A stretch of DNA of 64,000 nucleotides from an uncultured Paludibaculum sp. GTDB taxonomy: Bacteria; Acidobacteriota; Terriglobia; Bryobacterales; Bryobacteraceae. The stretch lies in the NCBI RefSeq assembly GCF_963665245.1, contig NZ_OY762267.1:806001-870000 (forward strand), in the 5' to 3' direction. The notes below the pieces were generated by a model. That model had not been told where the DNA came from. It did no database searches and worked only from the letters and a program-made list of their open reading frames with translations. A program made the translations under genes and the position numbers. Shown here piece by piece: positions 1 to 10,126 of the stretch. Position 1 is the stretch's first letter; every line of letters starts with the position of its first letter.

Positions 1-1
1 G

Positions 2-2110
<2,109 letters not shown>

Positions 2111-2234
2111 GGGCCGCACGCGACTGAGGCCGGTACCGTCACTGGTCATTCCCGAACCGCTGGAAAGCCGGCCAGGGGGCCGGCTGCGGACGACGCGTCC
2201 GCCCTACCTACGGCCTGCCGGGCAGCATACTGGA

Positions 2235-2756
2235 TCACGGCGCGAACCACGCGTCGGGATTCAACTGTGTATCCGGGGCCGTGGTGACACGTCTCAGCTC
2301 GTTGTGGTCCAGCCAGTTCAGCCGGCATTCCGGGCAATTGTCGATGACGATATTGCCCGGACCGGCGTACGGGTGGGTGTCCATCCTCTGGTGGCAGCGT
2401 GGGCATTCCACTACGCGGTCGAGCTCCTTTGGATCCATCGGGCGGGGTGGCTCCGGCAGGCCGTCGCGGCGCGCACGAATGATCTGCACCAAGGCTCCGA
2501 AGGCATCCAGATCCAGCAGCATGCCGCGGCAGTTGGTGCAGTACTCCAGGCGTTTGCCCTGGTAGGACGCATGCATCAGCGGCCGGCGGCAGACCGGGCA
2601 ATCCTCTCCAGCTCCAGCCTCGAAGACGCGCACGCCGTCTTCATTGGGCTCCGGATAGACCAGCGTGTGGCAGAAGTCGCAGACCAGGGCTTCCTCGCCC
2701 GCGTTGAGGCGCAGGGCGCCGCCGCAGTTTCTGCAGTTCATTCCATCGGTTGCCAT
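2235..2756 (-). CDS. Zinc-ribbon protein, zf-TFIIB type
   Basis: A 173-residue cytoplasmic protein with three cysteine pairs: CRNCGG near residue 8, CDFC near 26 and CPVC near 53. It then has the zf-TFIIB-like pattern YCTNCRGMLLDLD and ECPRCH, and a last CPEC followed by NWLDHNELRR. Such proteins carry tandem zinc ribbons; the function of the family is not established. It is transcribed away from the BlaI-type gene, and the two share an intergenic region with a 16-bp direct repeat. The ATG start is clear. Confidence 0.8.
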   Translation of the reverse strand: MATDGMNCRNCGGALRLNAGEEALVCDFCHTLVYPEPNEDGVRVFEAGAGEDCPVCRRPLMHASYQGKRLEYCTNCRGMLLDLDAFGALVQIIRARRDGLPEPPRPMDPKELDRVVECPRCHQRMDTHPYAGPGNIVIDNCPECRLNWLDHNELRRVTTAPDTQLNPDAWFAP

Positions 2757-2763
2757 GTAAACT

Positions 2764-2832
2764 CTTAATTCCTTAGTTGACGCCGAGTGCGATCTGCTTT
2801 ACAAATGATACTGACACTTAATTCCTTAGTTG
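2764..2832. promoter_or_regulatory. 16-bp direct repeat, likely BlaI-type operator
   Basis: The sequence CTTAATTCCTTAGTTG occurs twice, at 2764-2779 and 2817-2832, with a 53-bp period. The second copy ends one base before the AGGAG ribosome site of the BlaI-type gene, and the first lies just upstream of the divergent zinc-ribbon gene. BlaI/MecI/CopY regulators bind upstream of their own genes, so these are likely autoregulatory operators controlling both directions. Confidence 0.55.
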
Positions 2833-2846
2833 CAGGAGCGTGCCGG

Positions 2847-3230
2847 TTGGCCAGAAAGCGATCGTTGAATCTGACGGAAGCCGAACTCCGGCTGATGGAT
2901 GTCATTTGGGACCGCGGGGCCTGCACGGTCTCCGATGTCGCGGAATCGCTGAAAGAACTGGGCCTCGCCTACAATACCGTGCTCACCACCATGCGGATCC
3001 TCGAGGACAAAGGCTTCCTGCAGCACGTCAAGCCGCAGGAAGGCCGCGCCTTTGTCTATGAGCCGCTGGTGGGCCGCGACGAGGCGGGCCGCAACGCCGT
3101 GCGCTATCTGGTGAGCCGCTTCTTCCGGAACTCTCCGGAGCTGCTGGTGTTGAACGTGCTCAACGATGAAGATCTGACGGCTCGGGAACTAGGCAAGATC
3201 AGGAAGCTGATTGCGGAGGATGCGCAATGA
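2847..3230 (+). CDS. BlaI/MecI/CopY family transcriptional repressor
   Basis: Winged-helix repressor of about 127 residues. LTEAELRLMDVIWDRGACTV, the recognition-helix region AYNTVLTTMRILEDKGFL and FVYEPLVGRDEA are hallmark BlaI-family segments; the C-terminal half supplies dimerisation. I chose TTG at 2847 because AGGAG lies 8 bases upstream and the family starts just before LNLTEAE; an upstream GTG at 2787 would add residues not typical of the family. Its stop overlaps the start of the M56 sensor gene (ATGA), the standard blaI-blaR1 arrangement, in which the membrane protease inactivates the repressor. Confidence 0.9.
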   Translation: MARKRSLNLTEAELRLMDVIWDRGACTVSDVAESLKELGLAYNTVLTTMRILEDKGFLQHVKPQEGRAFVYEPLVGRDEAGRNAVRYLVSRFFRNSPELLVLNVLNDEDLTARELGKIRKLIAEDAQ

Positions 3231-5218
3231 AAGAGGGATTGGACCTGTTGAACGCTGCGTCGGCCACCGCCCTGGCCGCCATCTTGAACAGCCTGTGGCA
3301 GGCCGTCGCTGTGGTGTTGGTCACATGGGCGGCCATGAAGCTACTGCCGGGCCTGAACGCGGCCACGCGCCATCTGGTCTGGTGGGGCGTCCTCGCGGTG
3401 GTAGCATTCCTGCCGCTTGCGCCGCTCGCCGTGGAACGCTTCCAGGAGTGGCAGAATCGACCGCTGGACGATGCCCAGTTCCGACCCATCGAATCGCCTT
3501 CGCGGCCGGTGGAGTCGGTGGCGACACCACTGGCCTATAACCCGTCCACACCCATCGCCCGGCATCCGCTGGCGCCGGTGGAGGTCCACACCGGTTACTG
3601 GCCGCTGCTCGCCGTCTCCCTGTGGTTTCTGGGTCTGGCGCTTCAACTGACGCGCATCGGCTGGAGCTATGCCTATCTGCGCCGCGTGAAGCGGCACGCC
3701 GGCAAGGCGGATCTCGAAGTGCGCCTGAATTTCGACGAGTGGGTCCTGCAATCCCGCGTGGGCCGGCCGGTGAAGCTACTCATTTCCGAGGAGGTGGCAT
3801 CGCCCATGGCCGCGGGCTTCATCCACCCGGCTGTCATCCTGCCCAAGCATGTGCTGCAGGCCTTCTCCGCCCAGGAGCTGGATCAGGTGCTGTTACACGA
3901 ATTGGCCCATCTGGAGCGGCGCGACGACTGGACCAACCTGCTGGGCCAAGTGGCCTCTGCGTTTCTTTTGCTGCATCCCGCCGCCGCGTGGGTGCTGCGC
4001 CGCATCGAGCGGGAACGCGAGATCGCCTGTGACGACTGGGTGGTCTCCATGACCGGCGAGGCCCGTCCCTACGCCGCCTGCCTGGCGCGCTTGCTGGAGA
4101 TTTGCTGGACCAGCCGCCGAGCCATGTTGGCCACCGGCATGGCGACTCGTGCTTCGGGCCTGGGCGAGCGCGTGGAGATGCTGTTGAAGCGAGATCGCCG
4201 TTTCACCGCCCGTGCGTCGGCCATCCGTGCCATCCTCTGTGGACTGGTTCTCAGCGGCATGGTACTGGCAGCCTCGCGCGCCCCACACTGGTTCGCATTC
4301 GCAGGAGACGATGAGCTCACTCCGCAGGCCGCGCCCGCGGCCCCCGCGGCTCCTGCGGCTCCGTCCACCCCCGAGGCCCCGGCCGCCCAGTCTACTCCGA
4401 GGGCCGTGACGCCGGTGGACTCCTACCCACCGGTGCCGGTTACCCCGGCCGAGCCGCCCACTCCTGCGCCAGCCCCCTATCGCACTTTTGACCCCACGTC
4501 CATGCCGCGCCCAATGATGGCGCCGCGCGCCGCACTGGCGGAATTGCCTGAGGCCGCGCTCACACCGGCTTCGCCTGGCCCGGCTCCCACCGCACCCGCG
4601 GCCCCCAGGGGTCCCGGACCATCACCCGCTCCGCCGGCCTCGCCCGGCCGTCCTCCGGCTACGCCCGTGCCTCCGGCTCCACCTGTTTCCGGCAAGGCGT
4701 CTTTGCTGGCCGCTCTGGTGGCCGCCGGGTATGGCGATCTGCCCGTGGACGAGATCATCGAATTGAAGAATCAGGGTGTGTCGGCCGACTACATTGTTGG
4801 CATCAGCCGCGCCGGCTGGGGCAAGTTGGGCACGCGCCAGATTATCGACCTGAGAGCCCAGGGCGTGTCTCCTGAATTTCTCGCGCGCTGCAAGGAGATC
4901 GGCATCCGCGGTCTCACCATCGGCGAAGTCATTGAGCTGCGCCAGCAAGGTGTCAAGCCGGAAGATGTGCGCGACATCCACGCGCTCGGCTTCGGACCCT
5001 ACAACACGCGCCAGTGCATCGAACTGCATCAGAATGGCGTCCGGCCGCAGTTCTTCCAGGACCTCAAGGACACCGGTTTCACGCGCCTGGAGATCCGGGA
5101 AATCATCGAAGCCCGCAACAACGGCCTGCGCGCGATGGACCTGCGCGAGGCCCGGAAGTACGGATCCAATCTCTCGCTCCGCCAGATCATCAAACTCAAG
5201 CAGGCGGGCGTTATCTAG
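3227..5218 (+). CDS. BlaR1-type M56 membrane metallopeptidase with C-terminal repeats
   Basis: Membrane sensor protease of 663 residues. Hydrophobic N-terminal helices (LAAILNSLWQAVAVVLVTWA; LVWWGVLAVVAFLPLAPLA; LLAVSLWFLGLALQL) lead to the M56 zinc protease core with HELAH near residue 224 and EREIACDDWVV downstream. A further helix lies near 340. After it comes a long Pro/Ala-rich linker (about 365-485) in place of a penicillin-binding sensor domain, followed by about six repeats of 28 residues with the core ELKNQGVSADY or similar. The same repeat forms the next gene product, so the two probably act together. It is expected to cleave the partner BlaI-type repressor. Confidence 0.88.
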   Translation: MKEGLDLLNAASATALAAILNSLWQAVAVVLVTWAAMKLLPGLNAATRHLVWWGVLAVVAFLPLAPLAVERFQEWQNRPLDDAQFRPIESPSRPVESVATPLAYNPSTPIARHPLAPVEVHTGYWPLLAVSLWFLGLALQLTRIGWSYAYLRRVKRHAGKADLEVRLNFDEWVLQSRVGRPVKLLISEEVASPMAAGFIHPAVILPKHVLQAFSAQELDQVLLHELAHLERRDDWTNLLGQVASAFLLLHPAAAWVLRRIEREREIACDDWVVSMTGEARPYAACLARLLEICWTSRRAMLATGMATRASGLGERVEMLLKRDRRFTARASAIRAILCGLVLSGMVLAASRAPHWFAFAGDDELTPQAAPAAPAAPAAPSTPEAPAAQSTPRAVTPVDSYPPVPVTPAEPPTPAPAPYRTFDPTSMPRPMMAPRAALAELPEAALTPASPGPAPTAPAAPRGPGPSPAPPASPGRPPATPVPPAPPVSGKASLLAALVAAGYGDLPVDEIIELKNQGVSADYIVGISRAGWGKLGTRQIIDLRAQGVSPEFLARCKEIGIRGLTIGEVIELRQQGVKPEDVRDIHALGFGPYNTRQCIELHQNGVRPQFFQDLKDTGFTRLEIREIIEARNNGLRAMDLREARKYGSNLSLRQIIKLKQAGVI

Positions 5219-5247
5219 TTCATCGCAGTCCTACTCAGGAGAGCCCA

Positions 5248-6345
5248 ATGAAATACGTCACGGCCATGCTGGTAAGCGCGGCGCTTTTACTGGCCGGCGT
5301 CGCCATGCTCGGACAAGAGCTGAAGCACGGTTGGAAGATGCAGCGAACCGACCGTTCCGATCAGGTGCAGTTCACCATCGAGCGGTGGAAGGCGGGCAAT
5401 CACTGGAGTTCCAGCCGCCCCTATCCGCTCACAAGCTTTCGCGGTTTCTCGATGGAGCATTTCAATCGAGGCGGCAAGCAGAAGTTCACGTTTGTCCAGG
5501 ACTCCGGCGAGTTGCAGTGCGAAGGCAGTTTCCTGTTCGGGCGCGGTTCGGGCAACTACACGTTTACGCCCAATCCCACCTTTGTCGCGCGTCTGCGGGA
5601 GATGGGCTATGACGCGCCGACCGAGGAGGATCTGTTCTCCATTCTCACCTCCGATGTCAGCCTCGATTTCGCGCGGGAAGTGAAAGATGCGGGTCTGGGC
5701 GGCTCCACTCGCCAACTGGTGGAACTGCGCATCCATGGAGTGACCGGCGACTACATCCGCGAGGCCCGCGACGCCGGCTACCGCGACTTCACCGCCCACG
5801 ACTACACCCAACTGCGCATCCATGGCGTGAACACCGACTATCTGCGGCAGTTGAGAGAGGCCGGTTACAATCTCTCGGCCCCCGATATCACGGAACTGCG
5901 CATTCACGGCGTCCCGGCGGAGTTCGTCAAAGAGCTGAAGGGGGCGGGCTATGACATCTCGTCGCGGCAGATCGCCGAGTTGCGGATCCACGGCATCAGC
6001 TCGGACTATCTGCGCGACCTGAAGGCCTTCGGGCTGCACCCGGATCCCTCCGACCTGAAGGAACTGCGAATTCAGGGCGTCTCGCCCGACTACCTGAAGG
6101 GGTTGAAGGACTGCGGCTATGGCAGCCTGCCGGTCCGTGAGATCACGGAACTGCGCATTCATGGCGTGTCGACGGATTTCATCCGCGAGGCTCGCAGCCT
6201 GGGCTACGACTTCACCCCACGCGAGCTCACTGAGCTGCGCACGCAGGGCGTCAGCGGAGCCTACCTGCGCAAACTCAAGGAATCCGGCATCAAGAATCTC
6301 ACGGCCTCTCAGATTGCCAAGCTGCGTATGAACGGCGTCGAGTGA
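5248..6345 (+). CDS. Exported protein made of BlaR1-like 27-28 residue repeats
   Basis: A 365-residue protein with a signal peptide (MKYVTAMLVSAALLLAGVAM), a roughly 80-residue beta-rich segment, then about nine tandem repeats of 27-28 residues with the consensus ELRIHGVxxDYxRxLxxAGY. These repeats match the C-terminal repeats of the M56 protein encoded 30 bases upstream. ATG at 5248 is preceded by CAGGAGAG. The location is probably periplasmic. Sharing the repeat module suggests physical pairing with the M56 sensor, but no ligand can be named. Confidence 0.8.
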   Translation: MKYVTAMLVSAALLLAGVAMLGQELKHGWKMQRTDRSDQVQFTIERWKAGNHWSSSRPYPLTSFRGFSMEHFNRGGKQKFTFVQDSGELQCEGSFLFGRGSGNYTFTPNPTFVARLREMGYDAPTEEDLFSILTSDVSLDFAREVKDAGLGGSTRQLVELRIHGVTGDYIREARDAGYRDFTAHDYTQLRIHGVNTDYLRQLREAGYNLSAPDITELRIHGVPAEFVKELKGAGYDISSRQIAELRIHGISSDYLRDLKAFGLHPDPSDLKELRIQGVSPDYLKGLKDCGYGSLPVREITELRIHGVSTDFIREARSLGYDFTPRELTELRTQGVSGAYLRKLKESGIKNLTASQIAKLRMNGVE

Positions 6346-6405
6346 GGCACCACGCACCAGAGGACCTCCGCCGCAGGGTGCGGTAGGGGGTACCGCTCAG
6401 CCATA

Positions 6406-7566
6406 ATGGTGTACATGAGGATTTGTGCCTTAGCTCTGTGCCTGAGTTTCGCCGGATTCCTTCCGGCCATGGCTGCAGACGTTTCCACCGTGGAAGTGAT
6501 CATCGCCAAGGTGAACGGCGACATCATCACCCGGGCGGACCTCGAGCGCGCCAAGAAGGACGCCGCCATTGCCCTCAAGGGCCGCGGCGCCACGCCACAA
6601 CAGATCGAGGAAGCGCTGAAGGCAGGGGAGAAAGATCTTCTCCGCGATAAGATCGACAACCTGCTGCTGGTCCAGCGCGCGAAGGAGTTGAACATCAGTG
6701 TCGACTCCGAAGTCACCAAGTACATCGCCGGACTCCAATCCGAGACCAAGATTGCTGACCCGGACAAGTTCCAGGCCTACGTGCGCGAGGCCACTGGTAT
6801 GACGTATGAGGACTTCAAGGCCGAGACAACGAACTCGATGCTGACGTCGCGCGTCGTCGGCCAGGAAGTCTACAGCAAGGTGAATATCCCTCACGCCGAC
6901 ATTGAGGACTACTACAACAAGCACAAGGCCAGCTTCATCCGCAAAGAGAAGGTGTTCCTGCGCGAGATTCTCGTGAGCACCGAAGGGAAGGATGAGGCCG
7001 GCAAGGCCGCCGCCGAGAAGAAGGCGAAGGACTTGGTAGTCCGCGCTCGCAAAGGCGAGAAGTTCCTCGACCTCGTCCGCGACAACTCCGAGTCTGTCAC
7101 CGCCAAACAGGGCGGCGACCTGGGCGGCTGGGAGAAGGGCGATCTCAGCGCCGAGTTTATCAACGCCATGTGGGACAAGCCGAAGGGCTACATCACGGAT
7201 CCGATTCGTGTCGCCGCGGGCTGGGATATCGTGCGCGTCGAGGAGCACTTCAAGGAAGGCCAGGCCACACTGGAAGACGTCGAGGGAGAAATCAAGGAGC
7301 GCGTCGCCGGCGAACGCATGGCGCCCAAGGTCCGCGAGTATCTCACGGACCTTCGCAAGAGCGCGTTCCTCGAGTTGCGTGACGACGCCACCGACACCGG
7401 CGCCGCACCCGGCAAGGACACAAGCTGGAACAACGCCGCGCTGCTGCGCGCCGAAATGACGACCAAGGAAGAAGTCGCTGCTCAGCGGCGCACCCGGCGC
7501 CTGCTCTTCGCATTCCCGATCCCCGGTTCCTCCACCGGTGCCACGGGCACATCCAGCAGCAAATAG
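6406..7566 (+). CDS. Periplasmic SurA/PpiC-type peptidyl-prolyl isomerase
   Basis: A 386-residue exported chaperone. A signal peptide (RICALALCLSFAGFLPAMA) is followed by a SurA_N-like helical domain (VIIAKVNGDIITRADLERA, residues about 28-150) and one parvulin domain starting at EKVFLREILVSTEG, with the conserved GGDLGGWEKGDLSAEF and the closing GWDIVRVEEH. The C-terminal tail is low in conservation. The parvulin core and SurA_N support a role in folding outer-membrane or periplasmic proteins. ATG at 6415 is an equally good start. The gene is followed closely by the YhaM-like gene. Confidence 0.85.
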   Translation: MVYMRICALALCLSFAGFLPAMAADVSTVEVIIAKVNGDIITRADLERAKKDAAIALKGRGATPQQIEEALKAGEKDLLRDKIDNLLLVQRAKELNISVDSEVTKYIAGLQSETKIADPDKFQAYVREATGMTYEDFKAETTNSMLTSRVVGQEVYSKVNIPHADIEDYYNKHKASFIRKEKVFLREILVSTEGKDEAGKAAAEKKAKDLVVRARKGEKFLDLVRDNSESVTAKQGGDLGGWEKGDLSAEFINAMWDKPKGYITDPIRVAAGWDIVRVEEHFKEGQATLEDVEGEIKERVAGERMAPKVREYLTDLRKSAFLELRDDATDTGAAPGKDTSWNNAALLRAEMTTKEEVAAQRRTRRLLFAFPIPGSSTGATGTSSSK

Positions 7567-7579
7567 GTAACGCACCACG

Positions 7580-8641
7580 ATGAAGGGTCCCGCAGTGAAT
7601 GAACTGGCCCCCGGCCAGAGCGTGCAGAGTATTTTTCTCGTTCATTCGAAGGATGTGCGCCAGAAGAAGACGGGAGAGCCCTATCTTTCTCTGGTTCTGA
7701 TGGACCGGACGGGCGACATCGACGCCAAGATGTGGGACAACGTCCCCGGGGTGATGGAGACCTTCGATCGCGACGACTTCATCCGCGTGAAGGGCGAGAC
7801 ACAGCTCTACCAGAACCGCATGCAGTTGACGGTCTATTCCCTGCAGCGGGTCCAGGATGCGGACGTCAGCCTGGCGGACTTCCTGCCGGCCTCCCAGCGC
7901 GATCCCGATGAAATGCTGGCTGAGTTGCGCGGCATCATCGCCTCGATGCGCAACCCTCATCTGCAGGCGCTGCTCGAGGCGATCTTTGCCGACCAGGCAA
8001 CGGCGACGGCGTTCAAGACCGCGCCGGCCGCCAAGGCCATCCACCATGCGTGGCTGGGTGGCCTGATCGAACACGTGCTCAGCCTGTGTACCCTGGCGCG
8101 GTTCATGGTCACCCACTATCCGAACCTCGACGAGGACCTGCTGCTCACCGGCGTCATCCTCCACGACATCGGCAAGGTGAGCGAACTCTGCTACGCGCGC
8201 AGCTTCGGCTACACCACGGAGGGCGGCCTGCTAGGGCACATGCAGATCGCTCTTCGGCTCATCGGCGAAAAGCTGCCGGCGGGGTTCCCGCCCAAGCTCC
8301 GGAATCTGCTGGAGCACATGATTCTCAGTCATCACGGGCAATTGGAGTATGGCAGCCCGAAACTGCCGGTCTTTCCCGAAGCTCTGTTGCTGCATCATCT
8401 GGATAACCTCGATTCGAAGATGGAGACGATGCGCGCCTCTCTCGATCGGGACAAGGCCACGCCGGGCGACTGGACTGGATACAATGCTGCCTTGGAGCGC
8501 AGTTTTCTCGACAAGCGGAAGTACCTGAACGGCCCGGCGCTCAAACCCTCACCGGTGAAGTCCACCGCGCCGCCCAAACCCGCCACCGTCATGGGTGAGA
8601 AGATGAAAGCGCTGCAAGGATTGTTCAGCGAGGAAGCGTAG
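7580..8641 (+). CDS. YhaM-like 3'-5' exoribonuclease (OB fold plus HD domain)
   Basis: A 353-residue cytoplasmic protein with an N-terminal OB fold (YLSLVLMDRTGDIDAKMWDN) and an HD domain: HHAWLGGLIEHVLSL, then ILHDIGKVSEL and ILSHHGQLEYGSP, which contain the metal-binding His/Asp residues. This is the architecture of YhaM-type exonucleases that trim RNA and ssDNA 3' ends. Its stop overlaps the GTG of the following BlaI-type gene by one base. The prophage at 24482-25456 encodes a protein of the same architecture. Confidence 0.88.
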   Translation: MKGPAVNELAPGQSVQSIFLVHSKDVRQKKTGEPYLSLVLMDRTGDIDAKMWDNVPGVMETFDRDDFIRVKGETQLYQNRMQLTVYSLQRVQDADVSLADFLPASQRDPDEMLAELRGIIASMRNPHLQALLEAIFADQATATAFKTAPAAKAIHHAWLGGLIEHVLSLCTLARFMVTHYPNLDEDLLLTGVILHDIGKVSELCYARSFGYTTEGGLLGHMQIALRLIGEKLPAGFPPKLRNLLEHMILSHHGQLEYGSPKLPVFPEALLLHHLDNLDSKMETMRASLDRDKATPGDWTGYNAALERSFLDKRKYLNGPALKPSPVKSTAPPKPATVMGEKMKALQGLFSEEA

Positions 8642-9069
8642 TGCAGCGGAGAAGAACGGCCAGAGAAATCCCACCCCCTCTTGAGCTCCAGTGCCTGAAT
8701 GCACTTTGGAGCCTGGGTGAGGCGAACGTTCAGGCGGTTCGCGACCTGCTGGCCCCATCCAGACAGTTGGCTTATACAACGGTCATGACCATGCTCGACC
8801 GGCTCACCCGGAAGCAGGTGCTCAGCCGCCGCAAGAACGGCCGGTCGTTTGTCTACACGCCGCTGATCTCGAAGGACGAAGTGCGGCGCCTCGCCGTGAA
8901 CGAACTCGTGGATTCTCTTTTTGAAGGCTCGGAAAGCGGCCTGCGCGGCTACTTGAATGGAGGCGCGCAAGCTTCGAAGATTGAGGCCGAAGCACACACC
9001 GCCGCGCGAGTCAGCGTCCCCCCAACGGAACCGGACGAACCCCAGGCCCTCGACGCCGCCCTGCTCTAG
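8641..9069 (+). CDS. BlaI/MecI/CopY family regulator, second copy
   Basis: A 142-residue winged-helix regulator with LELQCLNALWSLGEANVQAV, YTTVMTMLDRLTRKQVLSRR and FVYTPLISKDEVRRLAVNEL, all diagnostic of the BlaI family. The GTG start overlaps the TAG stop of the YhaM-like gene by one base, so it is likely translationally coupled. No M56 protease gene follows, unlike the first BlaI pair, so its signal partner, if any, is elsewhere. The C-terminal 35 residues are unusual and hydrophilic. Confidence 0.85.
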   Translation: MQRRRTAREIPPPLELQCLNALWSLGEANVQAVRDLLAPSRQLAYTTVMTMLDRLTRKQVLSRRKNGRSFVYTPLISKDEVRRLAVNELVDSLFEGSESGLRGYLNGGAQASKIEAEAHTAARVSVPPTEPDEPQALDAALL

Positions 9070-9072
9070 CCT

Positions 9073-9678
9073 CTACCAGTTCACGCCGCGGGCACGCAGT
9101 TCCGCTTCGATCTGGGCGTGGTCCTGGAATTGCACCGCGTCGATGCCCGCGCGCTTCGCGCCTTCCACATACTCAGCCACGTCGTCAGTGAAGAAGCATT
9201 CCCCCGGCGCGCACTGCGCCTGCTGGATGGCGACTTCGTAGATGCGCGGCAGAGGCTTCATGGCTTTCACCTCGTGGCTCAGCACATAGGCATCGAAGTG
9301 CTTCAGGATGGGGTACGTGTCGCTAAGCATGTCGAAGTGGATTGGATTGGTGTTCGACAATAGCACCGTCCGGTAGTTGCGTCTTATGGCTTCCACCATG
9401 CTCTCGGGGATGAGGGTATGGGGCAGGAAGACGGAACTCCAGATCTCGGAAAACCGCTCGTAGGAGATCTGCGTTTCCATCAGCTCGGCGACACGCCGGA
9501 CGAACTCCGGTCCGTCGAACTCGCCCGATTCAAAGCCGGGGACCAGGCCATCCCGCCCGAGGCGCGCGCGAACTTCCTCGGGCGGCAGGCCGCAATGCTC
9601 GCTCATGGCCAGATAGCCACGCTGAAAATCAAAGGGGACCAAAACCCGGCCCAGGTCGAAGATAACGGTTCGGATCAC
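9073..9678 (-). CDS. HAD-superfamily phosphatase, YihX-like
   Basis: A 201-residue cytoplasmic HAD-IA hydrolase. Motif I is VIFDLGRVLVPFD (nucleophile Asp8, with Gly in place of the second Asp as in the YihX subgroup), motif II LLSNTNPIHF, motif III the Lys in SHEVKAMKP and motif IV FFTDDVAEYV. YihX-type enzymes dephosphorylate sugar phosphates such as glucose-1-phosphate; the substrate here is inferred only. It is convergent with the BlaI-type gene, with a gap of 3 bases. Confidence 0.85.
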   Translation of the reverse strand: MIRTVIFDLGRVLVPFDFQRGYLAMSEHCGLPPEEVRARLGRDGLVPGFESGEFDGPEFVRRVAELMETQISYERFSEIWSSVFLPHTLIPESMVEAIRRNYRTVLLSNTNPIHFDMLSDTYPILKHFDAYVLSHEVKAMKPLPRIYEVAIQQAQCAPGECFFTDDVAEYVEGAKRAGIDAVQFQDHAQIEAELRARGVNW

Positions 9679-9687
9679 CCAACCATT

Positions 9688-9990
9688 CTAGCGGCCCCGG
9701 TCGTTGTGCTTCATCCTGGCGATGTCTCTTGACGTACGGTCCAACCGGTTCTGCGCACGCGCGCGTTCGGCTGCGGTCATGCCGCCACCATCCACACGGT
9801 CGCGGCGAACCTTGGCCTTGTTGCGGGCCTCCTCCCGCTCCAGACGAACCGTCTCGGCCGGAGTCAGCGAACCGGAGCGGACGCCCTGCCCAATGCGCTG
9901 CTGCTGATTGCGCTCGCGCTGTCCGATCGTCTGCGCTCCGGCCGTGGCCGCCAGCGCTGTCATGGTCAGTGTCAGAATCAAAGTCCTCAT
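9688..9990 (-). CDS. Small exported basic protein
   Basis: A 100-residue protein with a signal peptide (MRTLILTLTMTALAATAGAQ), followed by a charged Arg/Gln/Glu-rich helical segment (TPAETVRLEREEARNKAKVR and MTAAERARAQNRLDRTSRDI). Similar exported helical proteins are common in several phyla, without a known function. An AGG-rich ribosome site precedes the ATG. The stop lies 10 bases upstream of the HAD gene start on the same strand, so co-transcription is likely. Confidence 0.65.
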   Translation of the reverse strand: MRTLILTLTMTALAATAGAQTIGQRERNQQQRIGQGVRSGSLTPAETVRLEREEARNKAKVRRDRVDGGGMTAAERARAQNRLDRTSRDIARMKHNDRGR

Positions 9991-10112
9991 CGAACTTGCC
10001 TCCTGCGGCTAAGAACGGGATCCGCGAGGAAAGGTTGACGCTCCTGGCAAGATTTTGTGAAATTTGTTAAGCCGGAGCACCAATCCGCGGCTTCAATCGA
10101 GATAACCCGGCC

Positions 10113-10126
10113 TATACTGTCATGCA
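10113..10126 (+). promoter_or_regulatory. -10 box immediately before a start codon
   Basis: TATACT at 10113-10118 is followed by seven bases and the ATG at 10126, so the predicted transcript begins at or next to the start codon. No ribosome site is present. This suggests that the host tolerates leaderless messages, which matters for the phage promoters described below. No clear -35 box is seen. Confidence 0.4.
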
